A stretch of 64,000 nt of DNA, taken from assembly GCF_010993775.1 (NCBI RefSeq), contig NZ_WOTO01000009.1, forward strand, positions 124,001-188,000, given 5' to 3'. The notes below the pieces were generated by a model. That model ran no database searches. It saw only the letters and a program-made list of their open reading frames with translations, and had not been told where the DNA came from. The stretch is from Fodinicola feengrottensis (lineage in GTDB: Bacteria; Actinomycetota; Actinomycetes; Mycobacteriales; HKI-0501). Made by a program: the position numbers and the translations under genes. This document shows positions 18,280-27,503 of this stretch, piece after piece. The first letter of the stretch is position 1. Each line of letters opens with the position of its first letter.

Positions 18280-19908
18280 TTACCGCAGTCGGGCCCGGTC
18301 GATGATCGCGGCGGTGTCCAGCCGAGACGGCAGGGTGCCGAAAGCGACCCCCCAGTCATCGGCCAACCGAGAGGCGCAGAAAGCGTCGGCGACGGCCGGA
18401 TTGCCGGTGCGTACGAGCAACGAGCCCTGCAGCACCAGCGCCATCCGCTCGACTATCCGGCGGGTCCGGTATTCCAGGTCTTCGAGGTCGGACAGTTCCT
18501 TGTGCAAATGGGCGATCGCGCTGTCCAGCCGGGCGTCGACGCCGGCCGCGAGGTCCACCTCGGCGAAGAAGGCCTCCACCGACTCCGGCTGTTTTGCCAT
18601 TGCCCGCAACGAATCCAGCGCCGCCACGTTCCCGGAGCCCTCCCAGATCGAGGACAGCGGCGCCTCCCGATAGAGCCGCGGCATGCCCGATTCCTCGACA
18701 TATCCGTTGCCGCCAAAGCATTCCAGCGCCTCGGCCGCATGCGCCGGAGCGCGTTTGCACACCCAGTATTTGCTGACCGCGAGCCCCAACCGGCGGAACA
18801 TCTCCTCCTGCCGGTCGCCGCGGGCCGCCCGGTCGGTGGCGCCAGCGAGCCGCATCGCGACCACGGTGGCCGCCTCGGATTCCACCGCGAGATCGGCCAG
18901 CACATTGGTCATCAGCGGCTGATCGACCAGCAGGGCACCAAAAGCACGCCGGTGGCAGGTGTGGTGCACGGCGTGCACCAGGCCCGCGCGCATTCCGGCG
19001 GCGCTGCCCAACACGCAGTCCAGCCGGGTGTTGTTGACCATCGCGATGATCGTCCTTACGCCCTGGCCTTCTTCGCCCAGCTGCCAGCCAACGGCATTGT
19101 CATACTCGATTTCGGCCGACGCGTTGGACTTGTTGCCAAGCTTGTCTTTCAAGCGCTGCAAGCGAATCGGGTTCCGGGTCCCGTCCGGCAGCACCCGCGG
19201 CAACAGGAAACAGGAAAGGCCGCCGGGTGCCTGCGCGAGGGTCAGAAACAGGTCTGACATCGGCGCGGACGTGAACCACTTGTGGCCGACGAGGGTGTAC
19301 GTGCCGTCCGCATTCGGCGTGGCGGCGGTGGTGTTCGCGCGTACGTCCGAACCGCCCTGTTTCTCGGTCATGGACATGCCGGCGATCAGGCCGCGTTTTT
19401 CGGTGGGTACGCGCAAACCGAAGTCGTAGCTTCGCGCGGCCAGCAGCACCTCGTACTGCTCGGCCAGCCGCTGGTTCGCCCGCAAAGCCGGAATCGCCGC
19501 GTACGTCATGGAAATCGGGCAGCTGTGACCCGCCTCGACCTGTCCCCAGACCAGGAATTTCGCTGCCCTGGCCACATGTTCGCCCGGCCGGTCCGACCGC
19601 CACGGCGCCGCGTGCAGGCCGTGCTGGACCGCGACGGTCATCAGGTCATGCCAGTGCGGGTGGAATTCGACCTCGTCGATCCGGTTCCCGAACCGGTCGT
19701 GTGTCTTCAAGATCGGTGGGTTCGCGTTGACCAGCCGCCCCCATTCGCGAGCTTCCTCGCCGCCGGCCCGTTCACCCAGCTCGTGCAGCTCCGGCTCGAC
19801 CCATCCGGCGCCCTGCTGGCGGACGCTTTCCAGCAGCGCCGGATCCGCGGCCACGTCGTAGCCGTCGATCGGCGGCACCTGGTTAGTGACCTCGTGTGTC
19901 GTCGACAT
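18280..19908 (-). CDS. Acyl-CoA dehydrogenase, AidB-like
   Basis: An intact FAD-dependent acyl-CoA dehydrogenase of 542 residues, longer than the usual 380-400 and matching the AidB/long-form subgroup. Motifs: GMSMTEKQGGSDVRANTT (FAD/substrate loop), GHKWFTSAPMSDLFLTLAQA, RLQRLKDKLGNKSNASAEIE, and the C-terminal signature FGGNGYVEESGMPRLYREAP followed by SIWEGSGN. AidB in E. coli protects DNA from alkylation, but most actinobacterial relatives are thought to act in fatty or branched-chain acyl-CoA metabolism, so the precise role is open. The start at 19908 (MSTTHEV) overlaps the end of the upstream TetR gene, indicating an operon under that regulator. Confidence 0.9.
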   Translation of the reverse strand: MSTTHEVTNQVPPIDGYDVAADPALLESVRQQGAGWVEPELHELGERAGGEEAREWGRLVNANPPILKTHDRFGNRIDEVEFHPHWHDLMTVAVQHGLHAAPWRSDRPGEHVARAAKFLVWGQVEAGHSCPISMTYAAIPALRANQRLAEQYEVLLAARSYDFGLRVPTEKRGLIAGMSMTEKQGGSDVRANTTAATPNADGTYTLVGHKWFTSAPMSDLFLTLAQAPGGLSCFLLPRVLPDGTRNPIRLQRLKDKLGNKSNASAEIEYDNAVGWQLGEEGQGVRTIIAMVNNTRLDCVLGSAAGMRAGLVHAVHHTCHRRAFGALLVDQPLMTNVLADLAVESEAATVVAMRLAGATDRAARGDRQEEMFRRLGLAVSKYWVCKRAPAHAAEALECFGGNGYVEESGMPRLYREAPLSSIWEGSGNVAALDSLRAMAKQPESVEAFFAEVDLAAGVDARLDSAIAHLHKELSDLEDLEYRTRRIVERMALVLQGSLLVRTGNPAVADAFCASRLADDWGVAFGTLPSRLDTAAIIDRARLR

Positions 19909-20540
19909 CGGAGCCTCCCAAAGCACGAATGGCGAAAGTGACCAGACTCGGTATCACGTCCGGATGCGGATTTCCGTCCGCGAGCGGCCCGACCAACACC
20001 TCACCCACCCACCGCGCCGATCAACGCGGCCGCGGTGGTTTCCGGATCTTGCGGGGGAAGGGCGCCCGAGTGCACTCCCCTGGCTATTTGTTTGGCGGCT
20101 TGGCCGCGGAAAGTACGCCGAAAGGCCAGCCGCTCGGTCTCCACCGCCGGGTCCACCGGCTCGGCCAGCAGCGCGTACGCCAGCCGCGGCGATTTCAGTG
20201 CCCGGCCAGCGAAAGTCTCGACAAAGGCGACGATCCGTTCGGTCGCGGTGCCCGGCACCGCCATCGCCTCGTCGATCGCTCGTACCTCCCGGCCAACCGC
20301 GGTCCGGAACAACTCGACCGCGAGCTCCGCCTTGGACGGGAAGTGCTTGTAAACCGTGCCGGTCGCGATCCCGGCGCGGGCCGCCACCGCCGCCATCGAG
20401 CAGCCCGGGTAGCCATGCTCGGCGAGGATCGCCAGCGCGGCATCCACGATCGCGACCCGCTGGCTGTCCAGACGGGCCTGCACCTGGGGCGTACGGCGGT
20501 ACGCGCAAGAAGTGAAGCACTGATTCACTTCTTCACGCAA
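19883..20540 (-). CDS. TetR-family regulator of the acyl-CoA dehydrogenase operon (frameshifted)
   Basis: N-terminal HTH: RVAIVDAALAILAEHGYPGC and AAVAARAGIATGTVYKHFPS, a typical TetR domain. The annotated frame ends at 20001 at GAVGG, but in a GGGTGGGTG run one base change extends it as EVLVGPLADGNPHPDVIPS and on to a TAA at 19885-19883, giving a normal length of about 215 residues and a 26-bp overlap with the acyl-CoA dehydrogenase start. The N-terminal start is uncertain: ATG at 20540 is upstream of a perfect operator palindrome, while GTG at 20528 or 20483 are alternatives. Likely an acyl-CoA-responsive repressor of its own operon (inference). Confidence 0.75.
20507..20533. promoter_or_regulatory. 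TetR operator over its own start region
   Basis: AAGAAGTGAA-7 nt-TTCACTTCTT, a perfect 10-bp inverted repeat located at the start of the TetR gene and in the 60-bp gap before the divergent LysE gene at 20581. It could control both directions. Confidence 0.65.
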
Positions 20541-20580
20541 GCCCTACCCGGGAACCGGCCGGTCAGGCAAGATCGAGGCC

Positions 20581-21219
20581 ATGCAATGGCGACACATCCT
20601 GGGCTTCGCCCTCGCCGTCCTGCCCATCTGCCTGACGCCGGGCGCCAGCTTCAGCCTGGTGACCCAGCGAGTGTCCACTGGCCGGCGGCAGGACGGCCTG
20701 ATGGTCACTTTCGGTACGGTGACTGGCCTTTTCGTGCACGCGACGCTCGCCGCGGCTGGTCTGTCCACGCTGGTCATGCGTTCGTCGGAGGCCTTCACGG
20801 TGGTCAAGATCGGCGGCGCCGGCTACCTGGTGGGGCTCGGCTGCTGGACCCTCTGGTCGACCCGCCGCCGCAAGAGCGCGGCAAGCCACCCCGCCACGCC
20901 CAAGCGCAGCCGACTGCCGTGGAGCGGCCACCACCCGTACGTACAAGGGCTGCTCAGCAATGTCCTCAACCCGAAGGCGGCCTCGGTCTACCTGACCCTC
21001 GTCCCACAGTTCCTCAACCCGCAGCGGCCGATCGCCGTCCAGATCGCGTTGCTGGCGCTGGCCCACGCGGCGGTGGTGATCGGCTGGCTGACCGGCTGGA
21101 CTTTCGTGGTGTCCGCGGCCAAACGGGTGCTGACCGCCTCCTGGTTCAAGACCGGCATGACCCGGGTGACGGCCACCGTCCTCATCGCTCTCGGCGTCCG
21201 CGCCGCCGTCACCGATTAG
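20581..21219 (+). CDS. LysE/RhtB-family exporter
   Basis: A 212-residue inner-membrane protein with about six hydrophobic segments. The start MQWRHILGFALAVLPICLTP followed by GASFSLVTQRVSTG matches LysE/RhtB amino-acid exporters, which begin with a helix ending in a conserved TPGP-like motif (here TPGA). The internal GLLSNVLNPKAASVYLTLVP is the second family hallmark. Substrates of the family are amino acids such as lysine, threonine or homoserine; the exact one is unknown. It is divergent from the TetR/acyl-CoA dehydrogenase operon and is followed 8 bp later by a small zinc-ribbon-like gene. Confidence 0.85.
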   Translation: MQWRHILGFALAVLPICLTPGASFSLVTQRVSTGRRQDGLMVTFGTVTGLFVHATLAAAGLSTLVMRSSEAFTVVKIGGAGYLVGLGCWTLWSTRRRKSAASHPATPKRSRLPWSGHHPYVQGLLSNVLNPKAASVYLTLVPQFLNPQRPIAVQIALLALAHAAVVIGWLTGWTFVVSAAKRVLTASWFKTGMTRVTATVLIALGVRAAVTD

Positions 21220-21227
21220 GAGCAGAG

Positions 21228-21413
21228 ATGCTGGAAATGCGTACTGTCTGCGAACGTTGCGAAGCCGCCCTCACACCGGACGGACCGGCGCGGATCTGCA
21301 GTTATGAATGCACCTTCTGCGTGCCGTGCACGACCGCGATGCGCGATCGCTGCCCCAACTGCGGCGGCGAACTGCTGTCTCGACCTCGCCGCACCACGCC
21401 GGTGGATTCATAA
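21228..21413 (+). CDS. DUF1272 small cysteine-rich protein
   Basis: A 61-residue protein starting MLEMRTVCERCEAALTPDG with paired cysteines (VCERC, YECTFCVPC, CPNC) that would bind zinc, and an AGGAG ribosome-binding site directly ahead. The pattern is that of DUF1272, short proteins of unknown function that are often encoded next to LysE-type transporters. It follows the LysE gene by 8 bp and is surely co-transcribed. Confidence 0.8.
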   Translation: MLEMRTVCERCEAALTPDGPARICSYECTFCVPCTTAMRDRCPNCGGELLSRPRRTTPVDS

Positions 21414-21505
21414 GGATTCGGCCGGTACGGGTCGAAACTGGCTCGGGTACGCCGCGAACCGGCAAGATTGCCGCGAGCGACCCACCTCCTGGACAGGAGC
21501 CACGC

Positions 21506-22924
21506 ATGGCGAACACTGTCGAATCCCCGGAAACCGCGGCGCCGGCTGGGCTCAAACGGGCCCTGTCGAGCCGACAGATCGCGATGATGGCCATCGGATC
21601 GGCCATCGGCACTGGCCTGTTCCTGGGGTCCGGTCTCGCGATCTCGTTCGCGGGTCCGGCGGTCATCGTGGCGTACGTGATCGGCGCGGTCGTCGCGTTG
21701 GCGGTGGCGTACGCGCTGGCCGAGATGACCGTCGCGCACCCGGAGGCGGCCGGTTTCGGGGCGATCGCGGCGCGATATCTGGGCGCCGGCGCCGGTTTCG
21801 TCCAACGCTGGATTTACTGGACCGCCGTGGTGGTGAACATCGGCGCGGAAGTCGTCGCGGCCGGAATCTACGTACGGTTCTGGTGGCCTGGCGTGCCACT
21901 GTGGGTGCCGGCAGTCGGATTTTCGGTGCTGATGCTGGTGGTCAACGTGTTGTCGGTCCGGTTCTTCGGCGAGTTCGAGTTCTGGTTCGCGATGATCAAG
22001 GTCGTCGTCACGATCGTGCTTTTCGTGCTGATAGGCGTGGTCGCGATCGTCACCGGCCTGCCCGGTCACCCGGCCTCCGGGCTGCGTGCGGTCACCGCGT
22101 ACGGCGGCTTCACCCCCAACGGCCTCGGCGGCATCTGGCTCGCGCTGACCGTGGTCACCTTCAGCTATCTGGGCACCGAGGCCGTCGCGGTGGCGGCCGG
22201 CGAGTCGAAGAACCCGCGCAAGGACGTGCCGCGCGCGGCCCGCTCGATGGTCCTGCGGCTGGGCCTTTTCTACATTCTCGCGATTGCCGTCGTCATCGCG
22301 ATCGTCCCGTGGACCCAGACCGCGAAAGCCAACGGTGTCAGCGAAAGTCCGTTCGTTCAGCTGTTCACCACGGCCGGCGTGCCGGCCGCGGCCGTCATCA
22401 TGAACTTTGTCGTACTCACCGCCGCGCTGTCGGCGATGAACAGCAATTTGTACGTGGGCTCGCGGATGGTGCATTCGCTCGCACTGGACGGCATGGCGCC
22501 GCGGCTGGCCGGGGTCAGCTCCCGAGGCGTACCAGTGCGCTCCCTCGGCCTGTCCGCGGTCGGGCTGGCACTCGCGATCGGCATCTCACTGATCTCCCCG
22601 GACAACGCGTTCGCCGCCCTGGTCGGGCTGGCGCTTTTCGGCGCACTGGTGACGTGGCTGCTGATTTTCGCCACCCTGCTGGCATTTCGCCGCCGCCGGG
22701 CCGCCGAAGGTCAACCGCCTTCGCTCGTACGACTGCGTGGCGGTCCGGTCCCGGTCGTGTTGGCGATGATCTTCCTGGTGTCGGTCATCGTGACCACCGC
22801 TTTCACCCCGCAGTTCTGGATCGTGCTGCCGGCCGGCGTGCCCTTCCTCGTCGCCCTCTGCCTCGCCTATCTCGTCGTACGCACCATCCGCCGCTCCCGC
22901 GCGAAGACCCAGTCGGCCCGCTGA
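21506..22924 (+). CDS. APC-family amino acid permease
   Basis: An intact 472-residue transporter with about twelve membrane helices. The first helix IAMMAIGSAIGTGLFLGSG has the Gly-rich unwound motif of amino acid-polyamine-organocation permeases, and EFWFAMIKVVVTIVLF and GTEAVAVAAGESKNPRKDVP are conserved further on. It resembles the GabP/AnsP/proline-permease branch that takes up amino acids with protons. The start at 21506 has a GGACAGGAG ribosome-binding site. Substrate not predictable. In frame after its stop, an open stretch continues for 22 codons, noted under findings. Confidence 0.88.
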   Translation: MANTVESPETAAPAGLKRALSSRQIAMMAIGSAIGTGLFLGSGLAISFAGPAVIVAYVIGAVVALAVAYALAEMTVAHPEAAGFGAIAARYLGAGAGFVQRWIYWTAVVVNIGAEVVAAGIYVRFWWPGVPLWVPAVGFSVLMLVVNVLSVRFFGEFEFWFAMIKVVVTIVLFVLIGVVAIVTGLPGHPASGLRAVTAYGGFTPNGLGGIWLALTVVTFSYLGTEAVAVAAGESKNPRKDVPRAARSMVLRLGLFYILAIAVVIAIVPWTQTAKANGVSESPFVQLFTTAGVPAAAVIMNFVVLTAALSAMNSNLYVGSRMVHSLALDGMAPRLAGVSSRGVPVRSLGLSAVGLALAIGISLISPDNAFAALVGLALFGALVTWLLIFATLLAFRRRRAAEGQPPSLVRLRGGPVPVVLAMIFLVSVIVTTAFTPQFWIVLPAGVPFLVALCLAYLVVRTIRRSRAKTQSAR

Positions 22925-23027
22925 CCCGCCTATTCTCTCGCCGATGTATCCGCACGTGTCGACAAGGTCTTGGAAGAGAAGGGATTCGGCCGCTGAACCG
23001 CACGATCCGCGGGTTAGCCTTGGGTGG

Positions 23028-24080
23028 ATGACCACCGAGACCGCGAAATCCGCTGCCCGACCGGCTGTCCGCCGGCCGGACGTGCCGCGGTTCGCACTGG
23101 GTGCGGCGCTGGTGCTCGGCGCGCTGGTGGCGACCCTGGTGGCGACGACGGTCACGCTGGCGAAACCGGTGCCGGGACTGCAATTGCCGAGCGCGGCGAT
23201 CGAGTACGGGATCGCGCTTGCCCGCGCGTTGCTGGACATCAGTGCGGTCGCCACGGTTGGCCTGAGTGTGCTGCCCAAGCTGTTCCCGGTGGAGCGGCTG
23301 GCGGCCGCCGAGGCGATGTTGGTCCGGATCCGGCCGGTGGCGGTGTTCACCGCCGCGACCTGGGCATTCAGCGCACTGATGGCACTGGTCCTGCAGGCCG
23401 GCGAGCTGTCCCCCGGCACCCCGATCACGCTCGCCGCGGTGGTGGACTACGTACGCCACATCGGTGCTGGTCAGGGCCTGCTTTTCACGGCTGGCTTCGC
23501 GCTCGCGTACGTGGTGTTCGGGGCGCTCGCGATTCGCTTCGGTGAGGCCGTGCCGGCCGAGCTGCGGGCCGGGATCGCGCTGTTCGGGCTGCTGCCGCTG
23601 CCGGTCACCGGCCACGCCTCAGCCTCGCGGCTGCACGACCTGACCATGGTGTCGATGGAGCTGCACGTCGTCGGTGCCAGCCTGTGGACGGGCGGCCTGC
23701 TGGCGACCGTGGCAGTGCTGGCCCGTCGGGCCGACCTGCTCGCCGACGCGCTGCCGCGGTTCTCCAAACTCGCCACCCTGTGCCTTGCCGTGGTGGCCGT
23801 GACCGGGGTTCTCAACGCGCTCGCCGAGCTGGCGTTCACTCCCGGGGTGGCGTTGCCCGGCTCGCTTTTCACCACCGGCTATGGCCAGCTCGTGCTGGCC
23901 AAAATCGTCTTCGTGCTGATCCTCGCTGCCACCGGCGGCGCCATCCGCTACCGGTTGTTGGGCCCGATCGGCCGCGGCGAACGCACCGCGCTGGTCGGCT
24001 GGGTGACGCTGGAGTTGCTGGTGATGGGCCTCGCCTACGGCGTCGCCGTGGTCCTGATCCGCGCGCCCGTCATCAGCTGA
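23028..24080 (+). CDS. CopD-type copper resistance membrane protein
   Basis: A 350-residue membrane protein with about eight to nine helices. The CopD domain is recognised from the pattern of helices with RLHDLTMVSMELHVVGASLW (Met and His residues suited to bind copper), the TGHASAS loop and the final helices LVLAKIVFVLILAATGGAIR. CopD proteins import copper or take part in copper homeostasis. In actinobacteria CopD is often fused to or encoded next to CopC or a cytochrome-oxidase assembly domain; neither is present here. The start at 23028 precedes a short cytoplasmic tail. Confidence 0.8.
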   Translation: MTTETAKSAARPAVRRPDVPRFALGAALVLGALVATLVATTVTLAKPVPGLQLPSAAIEYGIALARALLDISAVATVGLSVLPKLFPVERLAAAEAMLVRIRPVAVFTAATWAFSALMALVLQAGELSPGTPITLAAVVDYVRHIGAGQGLLFTAGFALAYVVFGALAIRFGEAVPAELRAGIALFGLLPLPVTGHASASRLHDLTMVSMELHVVGASLWTGGLLATVAVLARRADLLADALPRFSKLATLCLAVVAVTGVLNALAELAFTPGVALPGSLFTTGYGQLVLAKIVFVLILAATGGAIRYRLLGPIGRGERTALVGWVTLELLVMGLAYGVAVVLIRAPVIS

Positions 24081-24139
24081 CCTCACCCACCCTCCACCGC
24101 CGGGGGCTACACTTCTCCATAGTCGATGCTATTTTCGAG

Positions 24140-25549
24140 ATGGCGAAGGTTGGGCGGATGCGGATTCCGGCGGGTGGGCTGCGGGCGGCACTGACCGGGG
24201 GCAACACGATCGGCGCGGCCGTACGGGAGAAGGAGCCACGCACGGACGGCTATCGGCACCTCGACACGCCCGCGCTGATCGCGTATTTGACCGACCTGGG
24301 CGCCAACGCCTATCTGTACGGGATTTGGGACTCGCCAACGGATTGGGACGACCTGCGACGGGAATTCGCGCCGGCAGCTGCCGAAGCCGGCATCGACGTG
24401 TGGCCTTATTTGGTGCCACCGTCCGAAACTCGGCAGGACGGCCGCGCGTCCCGGCCGTACATGACCGATTTCGTGGCCTGGGCACAGGCGATCGCCGAGT
24501 TGTCGGTGAAAGTCCCGAGCGTGACCGCGTGGGCCATCGACGACTTCCAGTTCGCCGAGAACGCGAAGCTGTTCACCGACTCGTACATGACCGAGATCGT
24601 GGCAGCACAACGGGAAATCAACCCGGAGCTGGGCTTTTACACGTGTGCGTACTATGACGCGGCGACCAGCGACGAGTTTCTCGACCAGTACGGGCCATAC
24701 ATCGACGGCATCATCTATCCGTTTTTGGACGGCCACCGACAGAACACTCACGTGTCGAGCACCGCGACACAGTGCTTGGACGCCATTCTCGCGAAAACCG
24801 AGCCACGCGGTATCTCCCTCCTGCAACTCGTCTATGCCGGTCGCTTCCTCGACGCGCCGATCCCGCTCACCGAGCAATATGTCACCGAAAGCGTGGCCAC
24901 CGGCCTGAAATATGCCGCCGACGGGCGGATCGCCGGCGTCATCGCGTACGGGCTGCAGTGGGACAACGCGCCGACGCCGAGCAGCGATCGCAACGCCATG
25001 TACGGCGACGGGCGGCTCAGCCTGGTGGTGCCGGCGGTCCGAGTCGGTGCCGGAAACTATGGCCAGGCCTCGACAGTCGTACGAGTGCAGGCCGACGCGC
25101 CCCGGCACGAGCTGTCCTTCTGGCATCACCGGGCCTTCACCTGCCGCTTCCCGTCTCGCGGCGACTACGCGATGGAAGTGTTGATCGACAACGAAACCGT
25201 CTGGGAATCGGATGTTCTGGACCACCCGTGGCTGCTCTGGATCCAGGGCGAAGGACTACAGGGGCCGGTGGACGTCACTCGTTGGCTGCGCGGGAAGACC
25301 ACCGCGACGCTGACTTTCCGGCTTCGCGCGTACGCGGACACCGAGCCGGCGAACCTCAATGTCGGCATCGACCACCTGGAAAGCCTCGGTTTCAGCATCG
25401 ACAATCCCGATTTCACCGGACCGGATGGCTGGACGACCACCGCGACCGGCACAATCCCGCCGCCGGCGGTGGAAGTCTTCGCCCCGGACCGCCCAGCCGC
25501 GCATCCTCGCCGCCGTACGAGAGCAGTTCCGCTGACGGCGACCGCGTAA
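24140..25549 (+). CDS. Unrecognised protein, putative barrel-like domain plus beta-sandwich
   Basis: A complete 469-residue protein that I cannot assign to a named family. The first 290 residues look like a glycosidase-type TIM barrel: LIAYLTDLGANAYLYGIWDS, IDVWPYLVPPSET, VTAWAIDDFQFAEN (an acidic IDDF pair at a strand end, as in retaining hydrolases), ELGFYTCAYYDA and YGPYIDGIIYPFLDGH. The last 170 residues contain beta-rich sequence (ELSFWHHRAFTCRFPSR, TATLTFRLRAY) resembling a carbohydrate-binding or jelly-roll domain. No signal peptide is visible, so it would act in the cytoplasm. Start at 24140 or the Met at 24158. An enzyme acting on sugars is a guess from fold appearance only. Confidence 0.5.
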   Translation: MAKVGRMRIPAGGLRAALTGGNTIGAAVREKEPRTDGYRHLDTPALIAYLTDLGANAYLYGIWDSPTDWDDLRREFAPAAAEAGIDVWPYLVPPSETRQDGRASRPYMTDFVAWAQAIAELSVKVPSVTAWAIDDFQFAENAKLFTDSYMTEIVAAQREINPELGFYTCAYYDAATSDEFLDQYGPYIDGIIYPFLDGHRQNTHVSSTATQCLDAILAKTEPRGISLLQLVYAGRFLDAPIPLTEQYVTESVATGLKYAADGRIAGVIAYGLQWDNAPTPSSDRNAMYGDGRLSLVVPAVRVGAGNYGQASTVVRVQADAPRHELSFWHHRAFTCRFPSRGDYAMEVLIDNETVWESDVLDHPWLLWIQGEGLQGPVDVTRWLRGKTTATLTFRLRAYADTEPANLNVGIDHLESLGFSIDNPDFTGPDGWTTTATGTIPPPAVEVFAPDRPAAHPRRRTRAVPLTATA

Positions 25550-25559
25550 GTTGGTCGGC

Positions 25560-26213
25560 ATGACAGACACGTCCCGGACGCGGCACAGTTACGATCTGGT
25601 CGCCGAAAGTTATGCCGCCGAGCTCAGCGACGAGTTGCGGGGCAAACCGCTGGACCGTGCGTTGTTGAGCGTTGTGGCCGAAATTTCCGGGGACGGGCTG
25701 GTCGCCGACCTCGGGTGCGGGCCCGGACACGTCGCGGCCCATCTCGCCGCGAATGGCGTACGAACCGTGGGATTGGACCTGTCGCCGCGAATGTGCGCCA
25801 CCGCGGCCCGAGCCACCGCGCTGCCGTTCTGCGCGGCCGACATGACCGCGCTCCCGCTGCGGGACAACACGCTCGCTGGAATCGTCTGTGTATATTCGGT
25901 CATTCACCTGGATGCCACTGAGCGTGCGCAGGCGTACGCCGAATTCGCCCGGGTGCTACGGCCCGGCGGCGTCGCCCTGATCGCATTCCACACCGACGAC
26001 GCCGAGCGAGCGGCCGGCGACTCCATCATCCTCACTGAATGGTGGGACCAAGACGTCGAACTGACCTTCCGGTATTTGGACCCGGCCGCGGAAACCTGTG
26101 CTCTTTCCGCGGCCGGGCTGGAAATCACCGCCCGGCTGGACCGCGAGCCACATCCCGGCGCCGAACATCCCAGTCGGCGGTCGTATCTGCTCGTACGTGC
26201 CTCGAGCCACTGA
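25560..26213 (+). CDS. SAM-dependent methyltransferase
   Basis: A 217-residue class I methyltransferase. Motif I VADLGCGPGHVAAHLAANG binds S-adenosylmethionine, motif II GLDLSP follows, ALPFCAADMTALPLRDNT is the acidic loop with the usual D, and VCVYSVIHLD and RVLRPGGVALIAFH are motifs III-IV. It belongs to the ubiquinone/menaquinone-methyltransferase-like (Methyltransf_11) group; the methyl acceptor is unknown. The start at 25560 is preferred over the preceding Met at 25551. It is the last gene before the mobile-element cluster. Confidence 0.85.
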   Translation: MTDTSRTRHSYDLVAESYAAELSDELRGKPLDRALLSVVAEISGDGLVADLGCGPGHVAAHLAANGVRTVGLDLSPRMCATAARATALPFCAADMTALPLRDNTLAGIVCVYSVIHLDATERAQAYAEFARVLRPGGVALIAFHTDDAERAAGDSIILTEWWDQDVELTFRYLDPAAETCALSAAGLEITARLDREPHPGAEHPSRRSYLLVRASSH

Positions 26214-26300
26214 GCAGTTTGTGGTTCTGAGGGCTCGGTTGCGCGCGTTGCGGCCAAAATTGGATGAGCCGCGGTGGCGACCGGCAATGGGTGCCGAAGC

Positions 26301-26366
26301 GACTTCCCCGCATCGTCAAGGCGCTCTTCCGTAATCCTGCGGTACGTCTCATGTCTCTTACCAAGG
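26301..26366 (+). mobile_element. Remnant of an IS630-type 3' end
   Basis: About 60 bp (GACTTCCCCGCATCGTCAAG through ATGTCTCTTA) match the last codons and 3' end of the transposase in the element immediately downstream. The match stops at a TA dinucleotide, exactly where that element appears to begin, which suggests insertion into an older copy. Confidence 0.65.
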
Positions 26367-27479
26367 CGGGGGTGTTGTAGTGGACTTTTCCTGAGGTGAC
26401 CTGTTGGCTTGCGGTATAGCTGGCGAGAGGTTGAGTCGGAAGCAGTTGCGGAGTCTGCGGGTTGAGGCTTTGCGGATGTTTGAGGCGGGTATCGATCCGG
26501 AGACTGTTCCGGAGACTGTTCAGGTGGCGCTGGGTGCTGGCCGCTCGACGGTCTATAGGTGGCTTGCGATCTATCGGTACGGTGGCGGTCCGGACGTGTT
26601 GTTGAATGTGAAGTCGTCTCCTGGCGGTCCGTCGAGGTTGCCGGCGACGGCGATCGCGAAGTTGTACGGTTTGATCACTGGTCATGATCGGCGTCAGCTG
26701 CATTTCGAGTTCGCGTTGTGGACCAGGGATATGGTCGCGGACTTGATCAAGCGGGAGTTCGGTGTCCAGTTGGCGACCACGACGGTCGGGCGGTTGCTGC
26801 GGACGATGGGTCTGTCCCCGCAGCGACCATTGCGGCGAGCCCACGAGCAGAATCCGGAAGCTGTTGCGCGGTGGAAGGATGAGGAATATCCGGCTATTGT
26901 CGCGGCCGCGGAGAAGGTCGGTGCAGTGGTGTATTTCGGTGACGAGGCGTCGATCAGGTCTGATTTTCACAGTGGCACCACGTGGGCTCCGATCGGCCAG
27001 GCCCTAGTGTTTATCTAAGACTGGCAACCGCGAGTCGATCGGGATGATCTCCGCGATCACCGCTGGCGGGTCGTTGAAGTTCAGCACTTTTTCACCGGCG
27101 GCCTCAACTCCGAGGTGTTCATCGAGTTCTTGACCAACCTCGTCCGTGGGTCCCGCCGTCCAGTGTTCCTCATCCTTGATCGACACAGTGCACACATCTC
27201 GAAGATGACCACCGAGTACGTGAACTCAACCAACGGGAAGCTTCGCCTGTTCTTCCTCCCGTCCTACTCACCGGAACTCAACCCGGACGAGTGGGTCTGG
27301 AAGAACGTCAAACACGATCAGGTCGACAATGCCGGCGTGCTCAACGTCGACCAGCTGTTCAGCGCGGCCACGGACGCCCTGACCCGACTCCAGCAACTTC
27401 TCCGCATCGTCAAGGCATTCTTCCGCGACCTGTGTCTGCGATACATCTCAAATGTCTCTTAGCTCATTGCCGGCTTGGG
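26361..27479 (+). mobile_element. IS630-family insertion sequence
   Basis: A 1.1-kb element flanked by TA (26359-26360 and 27480-27481), the target duplication of IS630/Tc1 elements. The left end CCAAGGCGGGGGTG and the right end, read inward as CCCAAGCCGGCAAT, are imperfect inverted repeats. It carries one transposase gene with a broken frame. The ends are my best estimate and not confirmed by an empty site. Confidence 0.6.
26404..27462 (+). CDS. IS630-family transposase (frameshifted)
   Basis: DDE transposase of about 350 residues. N-terminal HTH: LRSLRVEALRMFEAGIDPET and the winged helix LGAGRSTVYRWLAIYRYGG. The catalytic core shows the first acid in VVYFGDEASIRSDF, then LILDRHSAHISK (second Asp) and FLPSYSPELNPDEWVWKNVK with the third acid, the IS630 signature. 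The frame is broken at 27018 by a stop and again at a TTTTT run near 27085; +1 shifts restore it as SKTGNRESIGMISAITAGG and FTGGLNSEVF. IS630 elements can use programmed frameshifting, but two breaks in one gene fit error or decay better. Start at 26404 is a TTG-type start. Confidence 0.75.
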
Positions 27480-27503
27480 TAGCCAGTCGGTGGCAGAGTT
27501 GTC

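Noticed and set aside
26404-27462. Programmed frameshifting in the IS630 transposase
   Set aside because: Known for the family, but two separate breaks with no slippery heptamer recognised, in a sequence full of indels, do not support it.
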